Program-made: the position numbers and the translations under genes | Shown here: positions 47,745 through 59,849 of the stretch, piece by piece | Layout: each line of letters begins with the position of its first letter | Position numbering within the stretch: the first letter of the stretch is position 1 | Assembly (NCBI GenBank): GCA_036346275.1 | Contig: CM070721.1 | Span: 2,182,452-2,246,451 of the forward strand | DNA: 64,000 nucleotides | Source: Otatea glauca | Taxonomy: Eukaryota; Streptophyta; Magnoliopsida; Poales; Poaceae | Direction of reading: 5' to 3' | The notes under the pieces: generated by a model | The model's input: the letters and a program-made list of their open reading frames with translations, nothing else | Database searches by the model: none | Told to the model about the DNA's origin: nothing

Positions 47745-47819
47745 CTCTCTCTCTCTCTCTCTCTCTCGCTTCCCCTTCTAGACGAATCCAGAACCTTCCG
47801 GAGAGAGACCCCGACCGCC

Positions 47820-50800
47820 ATGGCCGACGCGTACTGGAGGTACGCCGACACGCGCCAGCCGCTGCCTGCCTCCGCCCCGGGGCGCCCGCCCCATGGCGGC
47901 CCCGCCGCCCGCCTCGCAGGTCGCGGCGGCGGGCGCGGCCGCCGGGCAGACCGTCAAGCGCCCCCGTCCCGCAGACTTCTCCGGTTCGTCTCCCCCTCCC
48001 GCAACTCCCTCGATTCGATGCCCGCTCGTCCTTTGCGTTGCTCTGCTTGTTCGATCTGTGCGTGGGCGCCGGTTTCAGTTCCGACGCCGGCGCGGCGGTT
48101 TAGGGTTTTAGTGCGTGCTGTCGCAATTCGCGTATGGTTTGCTAAGGCCTGGCTTTCGCCGAGGCTGAGATCACGCGAGCGTAGGTTTACGTTTCGTCGC
48201 TCTCCTTCGAGCTTGATTTCTTTAACATCGGAGTGGGCTCACATGGTAAATTGCATTGATCTCCCAATTTACTGGTGCTTCCGCATGGGGGCTAGTGTCG
48301 GATTTTGCGTGCTTCTTTTCGATTTAGTATGCATCAATTAATACTTCTGTTTTCCCTATATCATCTGACATGTCTAATTTAGTTTGTTAAATAGGGTGAC
48401 TTATATATAGTTTTTTAGGATTTAGAAAGGTGTGCTAGATGAGTTAGGATTCCTACTTTCTTTAGAGGAGGACTAAGGGGGCTATAAAAACCCACGGGGT
48501 GAACCCAAGCAACTAAGAAGCCACAAATCGGTGCACGGGAGGATTAGAGGCTAGGTTATTCTTTAGCACTAGATTTTTGTATAGGGCAAGGATCCGAGGG
48601 TCCTAAAAGGTTCGAGAGATTGTGAGAGAGCAATAATCCTTTGTACGCTTTTGAGGTTATACTTAAAGAATTTGCGACCAGCCTTCAAATCTCTCTCTCA
48701 TCGTGGTTCCTTCAACATCGTTATTTTGGTTCTATCTACGAGATCCATCTTCTTCGTTCTTCAGACCGTGCACGCTCGTGGCATATCTCACAAAACTCTG
48801 ATCCGATCCAGAGGGTTGCTGCGCATCAGAACAGGTATCAAGAGTGTAACATAGTTGTTAAATGATATAGGATGCAGCGTGCAGAGTTTAGATTCGATTG
48901 CTTGGTGATGATTGTGTTAGCAAGCTGTACTCTAGTGGACATTTTATTGATTAATCGTGTTGCAATAGGAGACATCAGAGTTTTCTATGTCTCACTGGTT
49001 GTAGTATATCTCTGCAACTAATATCTGAGCCCGGTATAGAAAACACACAGCTTGAGACAGCATTCTCTGTAATTCATTAGCTGCATATAAACATTTCGTG
49101 AAAAGCTGTGTTACTTGGATACTTCAGAAAACTAGCGTATCGGTATCGGATATGTATTAGATACTCATCCGTATCGGATATGGTCGGATACCTTATCTTG
49201 CCCGTATCGGTGAATTTCCTATTTTCAAAAAAATAAAATAATTTCCGATATTTCTCTGATATTTGCCCGATACTTCTCCAATACCTCTCAATTATAATAC
49301 CTCTACCAACTCAAAAGAGACGTTGGAATCGTTTAATCATATCCCGCAATCCCTTCTCTCTCTACACCACCGCCCATACTCCTCTCTTCCCTCAGGCTCC
49401 CACGCTAACATTTCTCTCCCCTTGTAGACAGTGGCATGCGGCACCCCTCTCCCTGCTGGCCCGATGGTGCCACTGGTCCTCACGTACGTTGAGTCCTCCA
49501 ATTAGTGCTCTTCTTCTCTCTTGAATGTAGTAGTGTGATATACCCCCAGGCAGCTAGTGGTAGCCAGAAGCTAGTGAGGGCAAGTAGTGGCTAGTAGGCA
49601 AGACATATAGCTGCGGCTGGTAGAAATAAAAGCACACAATTGTGGAGACGTTTGGGGTAACAGTAGACTAGATGCCCTAAGTTGCTCGCTATGGAATGAT
49701 GGGCCTTCAAGATGATCTAGCCCATTTATTTCTTCATTTTCTTTTTATTGTTTCTTTTATGTATATTTTGTGTATGACATACCATATCTCACATATGTTT
49801 ATTATTTTATTTTTATTATATATATGCACATGTATCGCCGTATTGGTGTTTTGGGGAAATGGCGTATCGCGTATCCATATCGGTATCAGTGTATTCGGGC
49901 ATCCTAGGCTGTGATGCATTGAGGCCCATATTTACTGCTAGTTTGTTTTCCTTGCATAGATGTACCTGGTGCTCCTGAGATGATTGGCTATTACCCTCGT
50001 GATGAAGAAAGGGCAGGATATCGTGCTGCCAGAGATACTGGGGCTCTTAATGCTTCCTATGAACGCTTTCTACGTACTGGGGTATCAACCACTCGTTTTT
50101 TGGATAATCATTTTTTAAACAACAATCCCAGCTAACATTTTTGTTGAACTTCAGCAAATTCAATCCTATGGTGCTGTACCTGCTGGTGAATCTATTAGGC
50201 CTGCCGCCGGAGGCAATGGTGGCTACCCAGTTGATGATCGCCCAATGATGGCTATGGGGGGTATGGATGGCAGAAATATTGGTTTTGGTAGTGGGATGCC
50301 AGAGCCTCCCCTTCCCCCAGATGCCTCAAACACCTTATTCATTGAAGGCATTCCTACTGATTGCACACGCCGAGAAGTTTCTCGTATCCTTAAAACCCTA
50401 TACCTTTTCTGTCACTCTCATTTTAAACCTTCATTTTCTTAAGCTGCGTGTTTGCTCACTCATAATATCCTTCCATCTTTTAGCCGTTGGTCCTTCACGT
50501 TGTTTCCCAGATATCTTCCGACCATTTGTTGGTTTTCGTGAGGTGAGGCTTGTAAACAAAGAACCAAGACATGTAAGTGAACTATTTGATGTTTGTCAGG
50601 CCTTGTCCCTCATTTGATTTCCATTCATCCTTCTAACTTCTTTGGTCCTTACACAGCCTGGTGGCGATCCAATTCTCCTCTGTTTTGTCGATTTTGCTAA
50701 TGCTGCTCAAGCTGCTATTGCATTGGATGCTTTGCAAGGTGAGATCAATGAACTTGACATGTATAGATACTTCCTCAATTATTTCCTGTTGAAAGTGACG

Positions 50801-52144
50801 CTAAATCATTTATCAATTTTAGTTCTGGAACTACTTTTGGTTGCGTCGAGACATTGAGTCATTGTAGCACTTTTCTTGTTCCTCAAGTTGACAACTGTGA
50901 CTACACCATATGCTGGTGGTGGTCTTATCAGCCATCCAATTTCCATAAATTTCTCATGTTATATCCTTTATTGTTCTGAACTAGCGTGTTTTCGTTCCTT
51001 TTCCCTGGAATGCTAGTTATCTCATAGTTCTACATGCATCAATTCAGATCCTTTGCGTTTCAAGAACCACATGGATGTTTGTGAGGAATGGTAGTTTGGA
51101 GCCTTTAGACAAAAGCCAACACTATCAGTTTGTGTGATAGAACCGCAGAATATAACTCTTTATGAAAGTCGCTATCCTTTGTTTTGTTCTGGAGGTATTG
51201 GCCAACAAATTGAAAATGAATTCTGGAAAACTTGTATGTACAATTTTTTTATTATCTGAATATTTTGCTTCACATAGTCAGCCTAGTGGTCATTGTTGAT
51301 TCACTTTGTGATAGATGTTCATGTGATAATTCTCCCCTAGAATATATTACGTTGACTAGGAACTAGGCCTGTGTCTAAACACTCTATAGCAGAAAATGGT
51401 GTGGACATGTGCCATCTGTCATTACGACAAGATTGTGGCTCACTGGTACCCTTGGATAGTAATTTGTCCTTCATCTGACCACCATTTTTGCAAGCTATAC
51501 GATGCCCTGATGAGTATGGTCCATTAATCATGCTTGCCATCCTATTCTGATTGCCCTTATTCTGGATGTGTGTCTGATAGGCGGCGACTTAGTTCTTGTA
51601 AAAGGGATCGTTGTCCATGATCTCTCCAGGCATTCGTTACCAATTTCCTGAGCATGATAGAAGTAATCCAATCGGTCTACATGTCAAATATTGGAAGGTA
51701 ATGTATGAAACGTACACCTGCGAGGAGTTTGATGTGGCGTTTTGCAGAGAGATTTAAATTACATGGTAGTTATGAAGGTCTCTTACAAGAGGTGGTGAAC
51801 AAACTGTTTTTCGGTATGCTATTCTGCATTATCTAGTGGTAATTCTGAGACAAGGTGTTGCTGTCTCTTGGTCACCTGTTTGGAATTACTTAGAAACATC
51901 GTAAATGGGGTGTTGTTCCTATGTATGTCGATCTGTTCATTAATTTGTTTATTGTCTAGACCCTAATGTTTGCACGCAGCATTGTCATGTAATAAAAAAT
52001 AAATCATAAAAATGCACGGTTGATTTTGCAGGCTATAAGTTTGATGAACATGATCGCAATTCGCCCCATTTACGGCTGCAGTTTGCTCGTTTCACGGGTC
52101 CAAGAGGGGCTTCAGGACCAGGTGGTGGTCGTATTAGGCGTTAA
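47820..52144 (+). CDS. RRM protein, nuclear speckle RNA-binding (NSR)-like, exon 1 frameshift
   Basis: Single-RRM proteins of the NSRa/NSRb type act in nuclear speckles and modulate alternative splicing. Six exons: 47820-47983, 49960-50081, 50155-50383, 50511-50572, 50657-50738 and 52032-52144. Exons 2-6 join in one frame: YYPRDEERAGYRAARDTGAL, then NTLFIEGIPTDC (RNP2) and DPILLCFVDF (RNP1), ending GGGRIRR. Exon 1 opens MADAYWRYADTRQPLPASAP but must shift by one base to read MAAPPPASQVAAAG and KRPRPADF before the donor. The surplus base lies in the GGGG run at 47879-47882. With it discounted all six phases agree (about 256 residues). Either this is a sequencing error, translation starts at ATG 47893, or the allele is damaged. 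Intron 1 (about 2 kb) and intron 5 (1.3 kb) are large and hold repeats. Confidence 0.82.
48380..48845 (+). mobile_element. LTR fragment inside RRM-gene intron 1
   Basis: LTR-like sequence with a promoter-type GGGGGCTATAAAAACCCACG (48477-48496) ends in CAGGTATCAAGAGTG (48832-48846), which resembles the Met-tRNA primer-binding site. No internal coding region follows. It is a solo or truncated LTR in the sense orientation of the host gene. Confidence 0.55.
49135..49912. mobile_element. Transposon-like insert in RRM-gene intron 1
   Basis: The left edge (CTAGCGTATCGGTATCGGAT) and the right edge (CGTATCCATATCGGTATCAG then CATCCTAG) share inverted GATACCGATA/TATCGGTATC words. I saw no clear target duplication. 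The inside includes a GC-richer segment (49370-49510) without a recognisable domain. Confidence 0.4.
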
Positions 52145-53690
52145 GTCGTTCTGTTGCCAGGTGATTCACGAATCTGCTCGCTCTGCACATTGCAAGTTCT
52201 TGGGCTATGAGCCTATTGGTAGCGATACTTAATTGACTTTTTTATCACCTTTTTATAGGCCTAATCGCATCGAATGTCCAAGTGAGGTGATGTTTGTTTG
52301 ATTGTCGTTCCAGATATATTTTCCCATAGTACTAGCACCCATAGCTTGTGCCTTCTGCTGTTCCACCTTTGCTACCTTGGTCTTGCAAGTGGTTTTTTCT
52401 TACCGATGAGCTGGTTAAACATGAAAGGTGAAAATGATTGTGGCATCCTGCAGACGGTGATGCCTATGGCAGGCTATGTTTGAAACATAGTGCATTGTAT
52501 GTCGAGACAGTTTTGCCGATTAATGCATGTTGGAGTTAAGGAATTTTGATCGGCATCGTACATTTACATATTCCCCGTCGTCGCATGATGGTTCCTATAC
52601 TTTATAAGTAGGTATTTGATGCATAGTTAGAATGCAAACGTAGTTTTGCGTGTACTACGTTTGCATGTACTTTAACTAGCAGGCTGCTTTACAGGCTCAG
52701 TTGCTTACTGGTTTCTATTTTGCACGAACTAACATGCTCACATTGTTTAGCAAGGTTTCCATGATCCGAGAAAAGGAAACCCTTCCCGAACATGGACGTA
52801 TGTGCCTGTGCGTGTTCGTTCTGGAAGCAGCGTGCCTGAGCTCAGCCTGGTGAAAATTTTAAGCTTAGCTAGTGTTGGGATGCTAGTGGAGTATTATCTT
52901 AGTGTGCGATGACACTGCATATGCTGCATTTGGATTTTGCAGTTCTGTGCGTGCAATGTTTCGTGCTACGCGTACGTGTACGCACAGCCATGCAGGTAGG
53001 CAAAAAGTCGCGGCTATCACATTCCCCCAGTCGTGTGACTCGTCTCAAGACCAAACTCATAGAAATACCAAGTCGTGCCGGCTTTCCTCACGGCGTCCTT
53101 TATTTAGGTTGTGTTTGGTACAGTTTTAGCTCCACTAGATCTATAGAATTGAAGATGTGGATATATTAAAAGTGTTTAGGTGAGTCATCTTATTTACATT
53201 TTAGATTTAAAAATATAAACTTAAAATTTTAGTCTACAAGTGTTAGATCTGAGGTGGAGCTGGGATTTGAAACTCTACCAAACAAAGCCTTAGCTTAACG
53301 AGCTATTATTCCTCGCGGCGTCCTTCTAGAGTTGGCTACCGAGCTTATTTCGAAACTGACATAGTTCAACGTAAACTCATTTTATTTATTATTTAAGTGG
53401 TTATTTCAAATTCGAGTTAACAAGTCACCACCAAGCCAAACCTCTTTAGCCTTTTCCGCTCGAAATAGACTTATTACGATTTTAAACCTATTAATCTATA
53501 CCCCTTTATAATGCACCTAAGCAATTTTTCCTACGTCCACCCTAAATAATGCACCTCATTAGAGATGGCCCAATGTTCGTGTACTCAACAAAACGTCCCC
53601 AGAAACTTGCATTCATCAAAATGAACGTCTCAGATCTTTCCTCAGTTTTATTCACCCACATCCGATGGCCATTATTTAGTGTGTCTAATC
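52145..53690. other. RRM-gene 3' flank and spacer
   Basis: The first few hundred bases are the likely 3' UTR. Beyond about 52.9 kb the sequence is spacer with no recognised gene. Confidence 0.45.
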
Positions 53691-53719
53691 ATCCCTGTGG
53701 TCTATAACAGACCTCCCCC

Positions 53720-53925
53720 ACCTACATATTTGGAAGGAGAGCGAATCAAACAAGAAAATAAATAAGGAGGATCCGCATGCAAGGAAACCAGACTTGAATT
53801 TTTTACTAGCCAAAATTGTACGTACTACATATTTAGAAGGAGGGTGAATCAAACAAGGAAATAAACAGGGAGGATCCGCATGCAAGGAAACAATACTTGA
53901 ATTTTTTTATTATCCTGGCATTGTG
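53720..53925. repeat. Tandem duplication, 103-bp period
   Basis: Two copies about 85% alike by eye start at 53724 and 53827. Both share GAATCAAACAAG, GGAGGATCCGCATGCAAGGA and ACTTGAATTTTTT. A related phrase (CAACAGACCTTCCCTCACCT) recurs near 54200, so all of 53.69-54.48 kb may be one element. Confidence 0.75.
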
Positions 53926-54240
53926 ATCGTATTTTTTTCGAATATAAACTTCTTGAGACTTTTACGGATCTAGCACCATAGAGCCTAATTTCAGCGCACG
54001 GAGAGCGCAGAATTTTTGTTTTTATTTTTTATCTAAGGAACCAATGGTCTGTGAGTGCCGCTTAATTTTTTCAATTTTTCTCGCGGAACCACGGTGGTGA
54101 GCACTTTATTTAATTTTTATCTTTTTTTCCTGGCGGATCCAGCGGTCGGCGAGCGCAGTTTATTTTTCCATATTTTTCCGAAATCATCCCTGTGGCCCAC
54201 AACAGACCTTCCCTCACCTCCAGCATCAACAAGGAAAAGG

Positions 54241-54320
54241 AAACAAACGTCCTGGAATCAAGAAAAAAGAAACAAACGTCCTGGAATCAAGGAAAAAGAA
54301 ACAAACGTCCTGGAAAAGGA
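54241..54320. repeat. Short tandem repeat, 29-bp period
   Basis: AAACAAACGTCCTGGAATCA recurs at 54241, 54270 and (shortened) 54299. The period is not a multiple of three, so the overlapping ORFs are not evidence for a coding repeat. Confidence 0.85.
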
Positions 54321-55865
54321 AAGGATCATACATTACGTGTTGGGAAAAGAAAATCGAGAGATGGGGCAGCGCGGCCGGGAGAACGCAGGTCTGCAATGGC
54401 TCCACGGTCGCCATCGGTGGCTTTGCCGACGCGGCGAGGTTCTTTGATCGGCGACCTACATGATCGCGTGTTCTCGGCAAATTTATAATTTTAATTTTTA
54501 AAAAATAATTTTATTAAGTACAAAATAATCGAAAGTTTTTTTGAGAATTTTTCTAGAATTTTTTAACCTAATGTGCTATCTTTTCAAAAATCCTTCTATA
54601 TTTAAAAAAATGAAGGCAACTCACTGTAGCTTCTTCTAGTCTGCAGCCTGGACAGCAGAAGCTTCTTCTCTTCCCTCCTCCATTAAAGCAAGAAAGAAGC
54701 TCCTAAGCTCCATCAATCCCGCACCAAATCTCCTCTTTTCCATCTATGGTGTTAATTCCTCAAATTTCGTGCTCTATTGCCAAAATGTCCTCCCAATCTG
54801 ATTTGATCCCAAATTATAGTTTCCATAAATATGCTTGTTTCGGGGCTATAAAAGCCGACGAGCTCTCCTCCATCCCATCGCATTGCGTAAATCCTCAAGT
54901 GCTCCCTCTTGTAAAGATCGCCGGATTTTGGAGGTAACCCAAGCCATCACCGTCATCTTTCCCGTGAAATTCACCGCAACCGTGACTCCTCCCCGCAGGC
55001 GCGCGGTCGACGATCTCGCCGCGCTGATCTTGGCGACGATGCGACCGCCGACCACCCCGCCTTCCTCCCCCTTGTTGGCCAAGCCCGAGAGCACGCTATG
55101 CTCTCTATGAAAGCTGCAAAAAATAATCTAAAATCAGAAAATTCTTTTTTCTTTCTCTTTCTTGATTTAAAATCTTTTGGGAGCCCATTTTCGCCCATTC
55201 GACCTCCATTTAGTTCCATTTTCTTTCTAAATTCATTTAAAATTCTAAATTTCTCTTTCATTATTAAGTGTTGTATTCATACTTATCTTCTTATTTAATT
55301 GATAAGCGGGTGTACTGCCGTCGTAGTGTTAGCACAGACACTATAGTAGTTAGTATAATCGGAGCAATTTTTATTCAATCCCTCGCGAGCTGTTTTTTTT
55401 CCGGCCCTTCCCCAACCCCAGCGCCTCCACCCACTCCCACTCCCTGCAGCAGCGGCTCTTGCCTGAATCATCGATCACCCCATCCATCCATTGATCCATC
55501 CATAAAATATTGAGTTTGTTAATTTGAGTGCCCTGCCCTTTCCTGTGATCATCATGCCCTTGTATTTATATAATGTTTGCAATTTGGAGCCAAAAGGAGC
55601 AGAGTAACATCGATTGTATCATATGCTCTCGCTTAAGTTATGTATACCGTATCAATCATATCATGCACCCATGAGTGGCATATATATATATCCAAATTTG
55701 CCTTTATATATTATACAAGTTGGAAGTCACGCAACAACAAGGGCAGACACCTTTGGTTGCCAACTGCCATATTTATTGAACAAACAGCTCTCAAGTGGGA
55801 GTGGTATGACCATGTATCTCAGAAACAATTGTGGTGCATGCTGTGAATGAACACTGAAGGCTGGC
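54321..55865. other. Spacer before the cysteine synthase 3' end
   Basis: AT- and CT-rich sequence with no recognised domain in any ORF. The last few hundred bases likely include the 3' UTR of the minus-strand cysteine synthase. Confidence 0.45.
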
Positions 55866-58800
55866 TCATGGTTCAGGCTGCATCTTCTCACATTCTTCTC
55901 TTATCGACTGAAAGAGGACGGACGAAAGGTACCTCTCGCCAAAGCTCGGAAACACAACCTGCAGAAATGTGCCAAAAGAATGTAACCATACGTACATATA
56001 CTGATTATCTAGGTGTATTCGGCATCCATACTTAATGTAATAATGTGAGAAACTGCTATTGTCATTTGTGATAAAAAAAAGGACGTTTCCAAAGAGCTCT
56101 ACTTCTAGCAGAGATGGCAATTCTGTACTTAGTACTTACCACTACCAGCTTTCCAGCATTTTCTGGTCTCTTGGCAACCTTTATGGCAGCTGCCGCTGCT
56201 GCCCCAGATGAGATCCCGACCTGCACAATATCCACATAGCTTCAAATGACACAAGAACAAGACTCTCGTTTCATTTCGAAAACGATGATGAGCTTTTCTG
56301 CAGATCTAAAATTACCAAGTGTTACATTCGTGGAAGACAGATTTTATTAGTTCCTAACTTCCTATACATTCATTCCATCACACATCTTGCTAGGCATTTC
56401 GAACTGCAATACTTTGTGTATATACTTCTGATATCAAGTTGATAGACTAAGAGAAGCGTATGGTCTGACACACAAAAGTGCAGGTTTCTACTACTTAACC
56501 ACTGATCCACGATTGTTAGAGAAAAAGAAAGAAGTAAACTGGCTCAAAGATGGTGCCTATAAACTGATTCTATCTAGATCTATAACGAAGTCTGGTGCTT
56601 GCACTTAAACAGCAAGCTACTAGCATGTTGTGACTCATGATTTGTCTGCTTTCATTAGCATAAGAACGCTTGCAACTCAAGGGCAATATCCCAAAAAGAA
56701 TGGCACATCAATATAATGCAGTACACATAAAAAAATGCATCAAGATGTGAAATTGAATACCAGCAATCCTTCCTGAAGAGCCAACTGTTTCGCTGTCTCA
56801 ACAGCCTCATCACTTGATATCTGCAACATAAACAGCACGCAGTCAGAGATAAACATAAGAAAATAGAACCCCGCAAGTCCGCAACAATCCTAACTACTCT
56901 ATTGAATCAGGCAGAGCAAAAGGTTGTGATGATTGGCCCAAGCAAAGATCCCATCCATAGAACTGAAGCCGTTAGTATAACAGAACCAGCAAATGCAGTT
57001 GCCCTAGGCAAAGTATAGTCAAATAGCTGACACGGTTCAGCTGATTTGAAGAAAATCTACAACCTTCCTTTCTTGCTTTTGTTCTAAAAAGGTCATATTA
57101 TACTGAAGAATAGATAATACTGGAATAAGCTCAGACCTCAATTACTTCATCGAGAACCTTGCTATCCAAGTTCCTTGGAACAAATCCTGCCCCAATGCCT
57201 TGAATCTTATGTGGGCCTACACGAGTGGGGTAACAGTTGTAAGGGAAAGAACAAAAGTTTGACAAACTCGTAAGGTAGTCTGATCACGCAAACACACCAG
57301 GTGTTCCACCAGAGAGTATGTTACTTTCAGAAGGCTCAATACCAATAACCTACAACAAGATAACTGTATAAGGACTAAATTATGCATATAACAGAGCAGA
57401 TTTTGTTTGGGCGGAATTTAAAGAAACCTTAATTTCAGGATTATTCTCCTTCAGGAAACGGCCAGCACCAGATATTGTTCCGCCTGTTCCAATTCCACCA
57501 ATAAATATATCCACCTTCCCTTTTGAATCCTCCCAGATTTCTGGCCCAGTAGTCTCATAATGTATCTGATCGATATGAATAAAGACAAACATTGGGCAAG
57601 TATGTTAGAAACAGAGTGCACAAAAAGAATAGAGACATGCGCTAGCTCTCTCTCTCTCTCTTACCTTTGGGTTGGCAGGGTTGTCAAACTGCTGAAGCAT
57701 GTATGCATTGGGTGTCTTATGTAAAATCTCCGTAGCCTTATCTACGGCCCCTTTCATCCCTTTCGCAGCCTCCGTTAGGACGAGTTCAGCGCCAAAAGCT
57801 TTGAGTATAACTCTTCTCTCCATGCTCATTGATGCAGGCATTGTCAATATCAACTTATATCCTCTTGAAGCAGCAATGAAGGCAAGACCAATGCCTGTAT
57901 TTCCACTTGTTGATTCCACCAAAACACTCTTGAGCATAGAGCAGAAAATAATATGTCATGCAAGGTATGGCCCGTACGGGCACTGAACTAAAGCAATAAA
58001 ATGAGGGCAAATAAAGAATGACGTATTGTTGTCAAAAATTAGTTTGAACAGTGACCAGCGTTACTTGGGCACTTGTGCTCACCTCAATTTGCCACTGCCA
58101 TGTTGGACACGTCCTCACATTTGTGTAGGGCTCTTGTTTCAGTGATGAGGTTAAAAGCTTATATGATTGCACTCCTACCAAAATTTAAAAGTATATAAAT
58201 GGATCTACCTCTAGGATAATCGAGAGTTTTGGCATAATATTTGCACTTCTCCCCTATTTTATCAAACATTCATAAATAACATGTGGGCGCCTATGCCATC
58301 CTAGTTTTTGGGCATGGTGTGGCATTTGGGATCCTTGGATATGTATTGATGTCTGTCTAGGTGAACGAACAAGTCCGTGGGGGAATTAATAAGCATAAGC
58401 ATATACTTTGTCATTTAAGTGCAAGCAGTCTCTCCCTTCCTCTCTTAGTAATAATTAGGAAGGAGACGTACAATATGAAAGAAGTCAACAAGTGCTTATG
58501 CATACAAACAAAAGAAACTGTGATTCACCTTTCCAGGAGTTATCAAGCCCTTCTGTTCAGCATCAGATATCATACTGTATCCTATCCTGAACCGAAATCG
58601 GTTGGGAACTGTTTAGCTCATCCGATAAAGTCGGTGGATCCATCAAGGGAAGGGAAGGGAAGGAATGGAAGAAGAAGACAAGTGTTAACCTGTCCTTGAC
58701 ACTGCAACAGGGCTCCATAATCTCGAGCTTAGCAGCGACATTGGCGACACAGCCCTTGACGATGTTGTTGAGATATACCATCGGTGTCTTGCCGATGAGC

Positions 58801-59336
58801 TGCGATCAGATGATAAATCCTCAAACAGGTGCTGAGTACAGTAGATTGCATTCGTTGCTCAACTCTTGAGAGGTGATGCATTGTCCAAACGTTGTTGTGT
58901 CGATTTTATTTTAGTTTTTGCTATGAAAATCTTGTCAGCGATTGTGTGAGAGAGACTATGATGACAAAAAAATTTGCAGGGAAAAAATCGCATCATTACT
59001 GGTTTAGACTTGTAGGTGTGGGAAGATGGCATCAGCAGCAGCAGGATCCTGTAGTAGTGTTACCTGGGTGACGTCGTCGGCGACGTTGAGGCCCTCTACC
59101 TCGGCGGCGACGGCATGGCACCTCCAGGAGGAGTTGTTCTTCTCGAGGATGCCATGACCACGGTGGTGGAGCTGGGTCGTGAGGGCGAGCTGGGAGTTGG
59201 GGATTTTGCGCGCCAGTGGTGGTACGAGGAGGGCCTGTCGTGGCTGCGCCTGCCACCGGGTGGGAAAGAAGCAGGACGATCTGAATTGGGTCTCGGATGA
59301 GGCGGCGGCGGCGACGGGCGACGACCAAGGCGCCAT
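55866..59336 (-). CDS. Plastid cysteine synthase (O-acetylserine (thiol) lyase)
   Basis: This PLP enzyme makes cysteine from O-acetylserine and sulfide and binds serine acetyltransferase in the cysteine synthase complex. Ten exons agree in phase: 59336-59064, 58799-58690, 58586-58529, 57928-57665, 57565-57428, 57349-57298, 57216-57137, 56820-56761, 56220-56140 and 55958-55866, giving 402 residues. The first ~85 residues are Ser/Ala/Arg-rich, as expected for a transit peptide. The PLP lysine is K126 in CSVKDR. The substrate loop is TSGNTG (154-159), the phosphate-binding loop is GGIGTGGTISGAG, and SSGAAAAAA and FPSFGERYLS follow. The residue before TSGNTG is Ser instead of the usual Pro. The start is the ATG in MAPWSSP; the frame stays open to 59588 but upstream residues look non-coding. 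A GA repeat abuts the exon 4 donor. Confidence 0.92.
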
Positions 59337-59624
59337 TTTTCCCCCCTTCCTTACCTGCCCTCTCTCCTGCGAGGGGATGGACGGATTGTTGAAGAGAGCA
59401 GCAGCGGTGCTTCTGATTGACCGCGTGAGGCGCCGCACGCACCGCAGCGCGGCTCCTTGCTGCGCGCCCTCGCCGCGTGTGGCACCGGCCGCGGCAGGAG
59501 CACGAGGTCGCCGGCTCGCCGCTCTTGCACGCCCGCTCCGTCGCCGGTGGCAAATGATGAATGGCACGAGTAAACGAGGGCAGGGCAAATCATAGATTAT
59601 TCCTAATTACGCCATTAGGGTTAG

Positions 59625-59846
59625 CAAGTATGTGGACCCCACAGCACAGCCCGACGCCTCCGTCGTCCCACGCCACGCAAGATGACGGCGTCCGGCTCCA
59701 TTAAATTTACGAAGCTTCCTTCCAGGAGACCGGCAAGCAGGTTGACCATGGGTGTGACTGAACTCTGCATCTTTCCTTCATCCGCCATGAGTGCAGGCCA
59801 AGGGCACTCCAACCACTGTAATACCATCTGGCTCGATCCCTTTCAT
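59625..59846 (-). pseudogene. PLS-type PPR protein fragment
   Basis: The minus strand reads MKGIEPDGITVVGVPLACTH GG then a stop. In another frame it continues as MVNLLAGLLEGSFVNL and MEPDAVILRGV. These are the end of an L/S repeat and the E-motif region of PLS-class pentatricopeptide proteins, which normally edit organelle RNA. At least one frameshift and a stop separate the two blocks. Nothing upstream or downstream extends it. It is a small broken fragment. Confidence 0.55.
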
Positions 59847-59849
59847 CTA

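Noticed and set aside
59337..59588. Upstream extension of the cysteine synthase frame
   Set aside because: The frame stays open but the residues are Arg/Ala-rich UTR-like; the ATG at 59336 gives a normal transit peptide and length.
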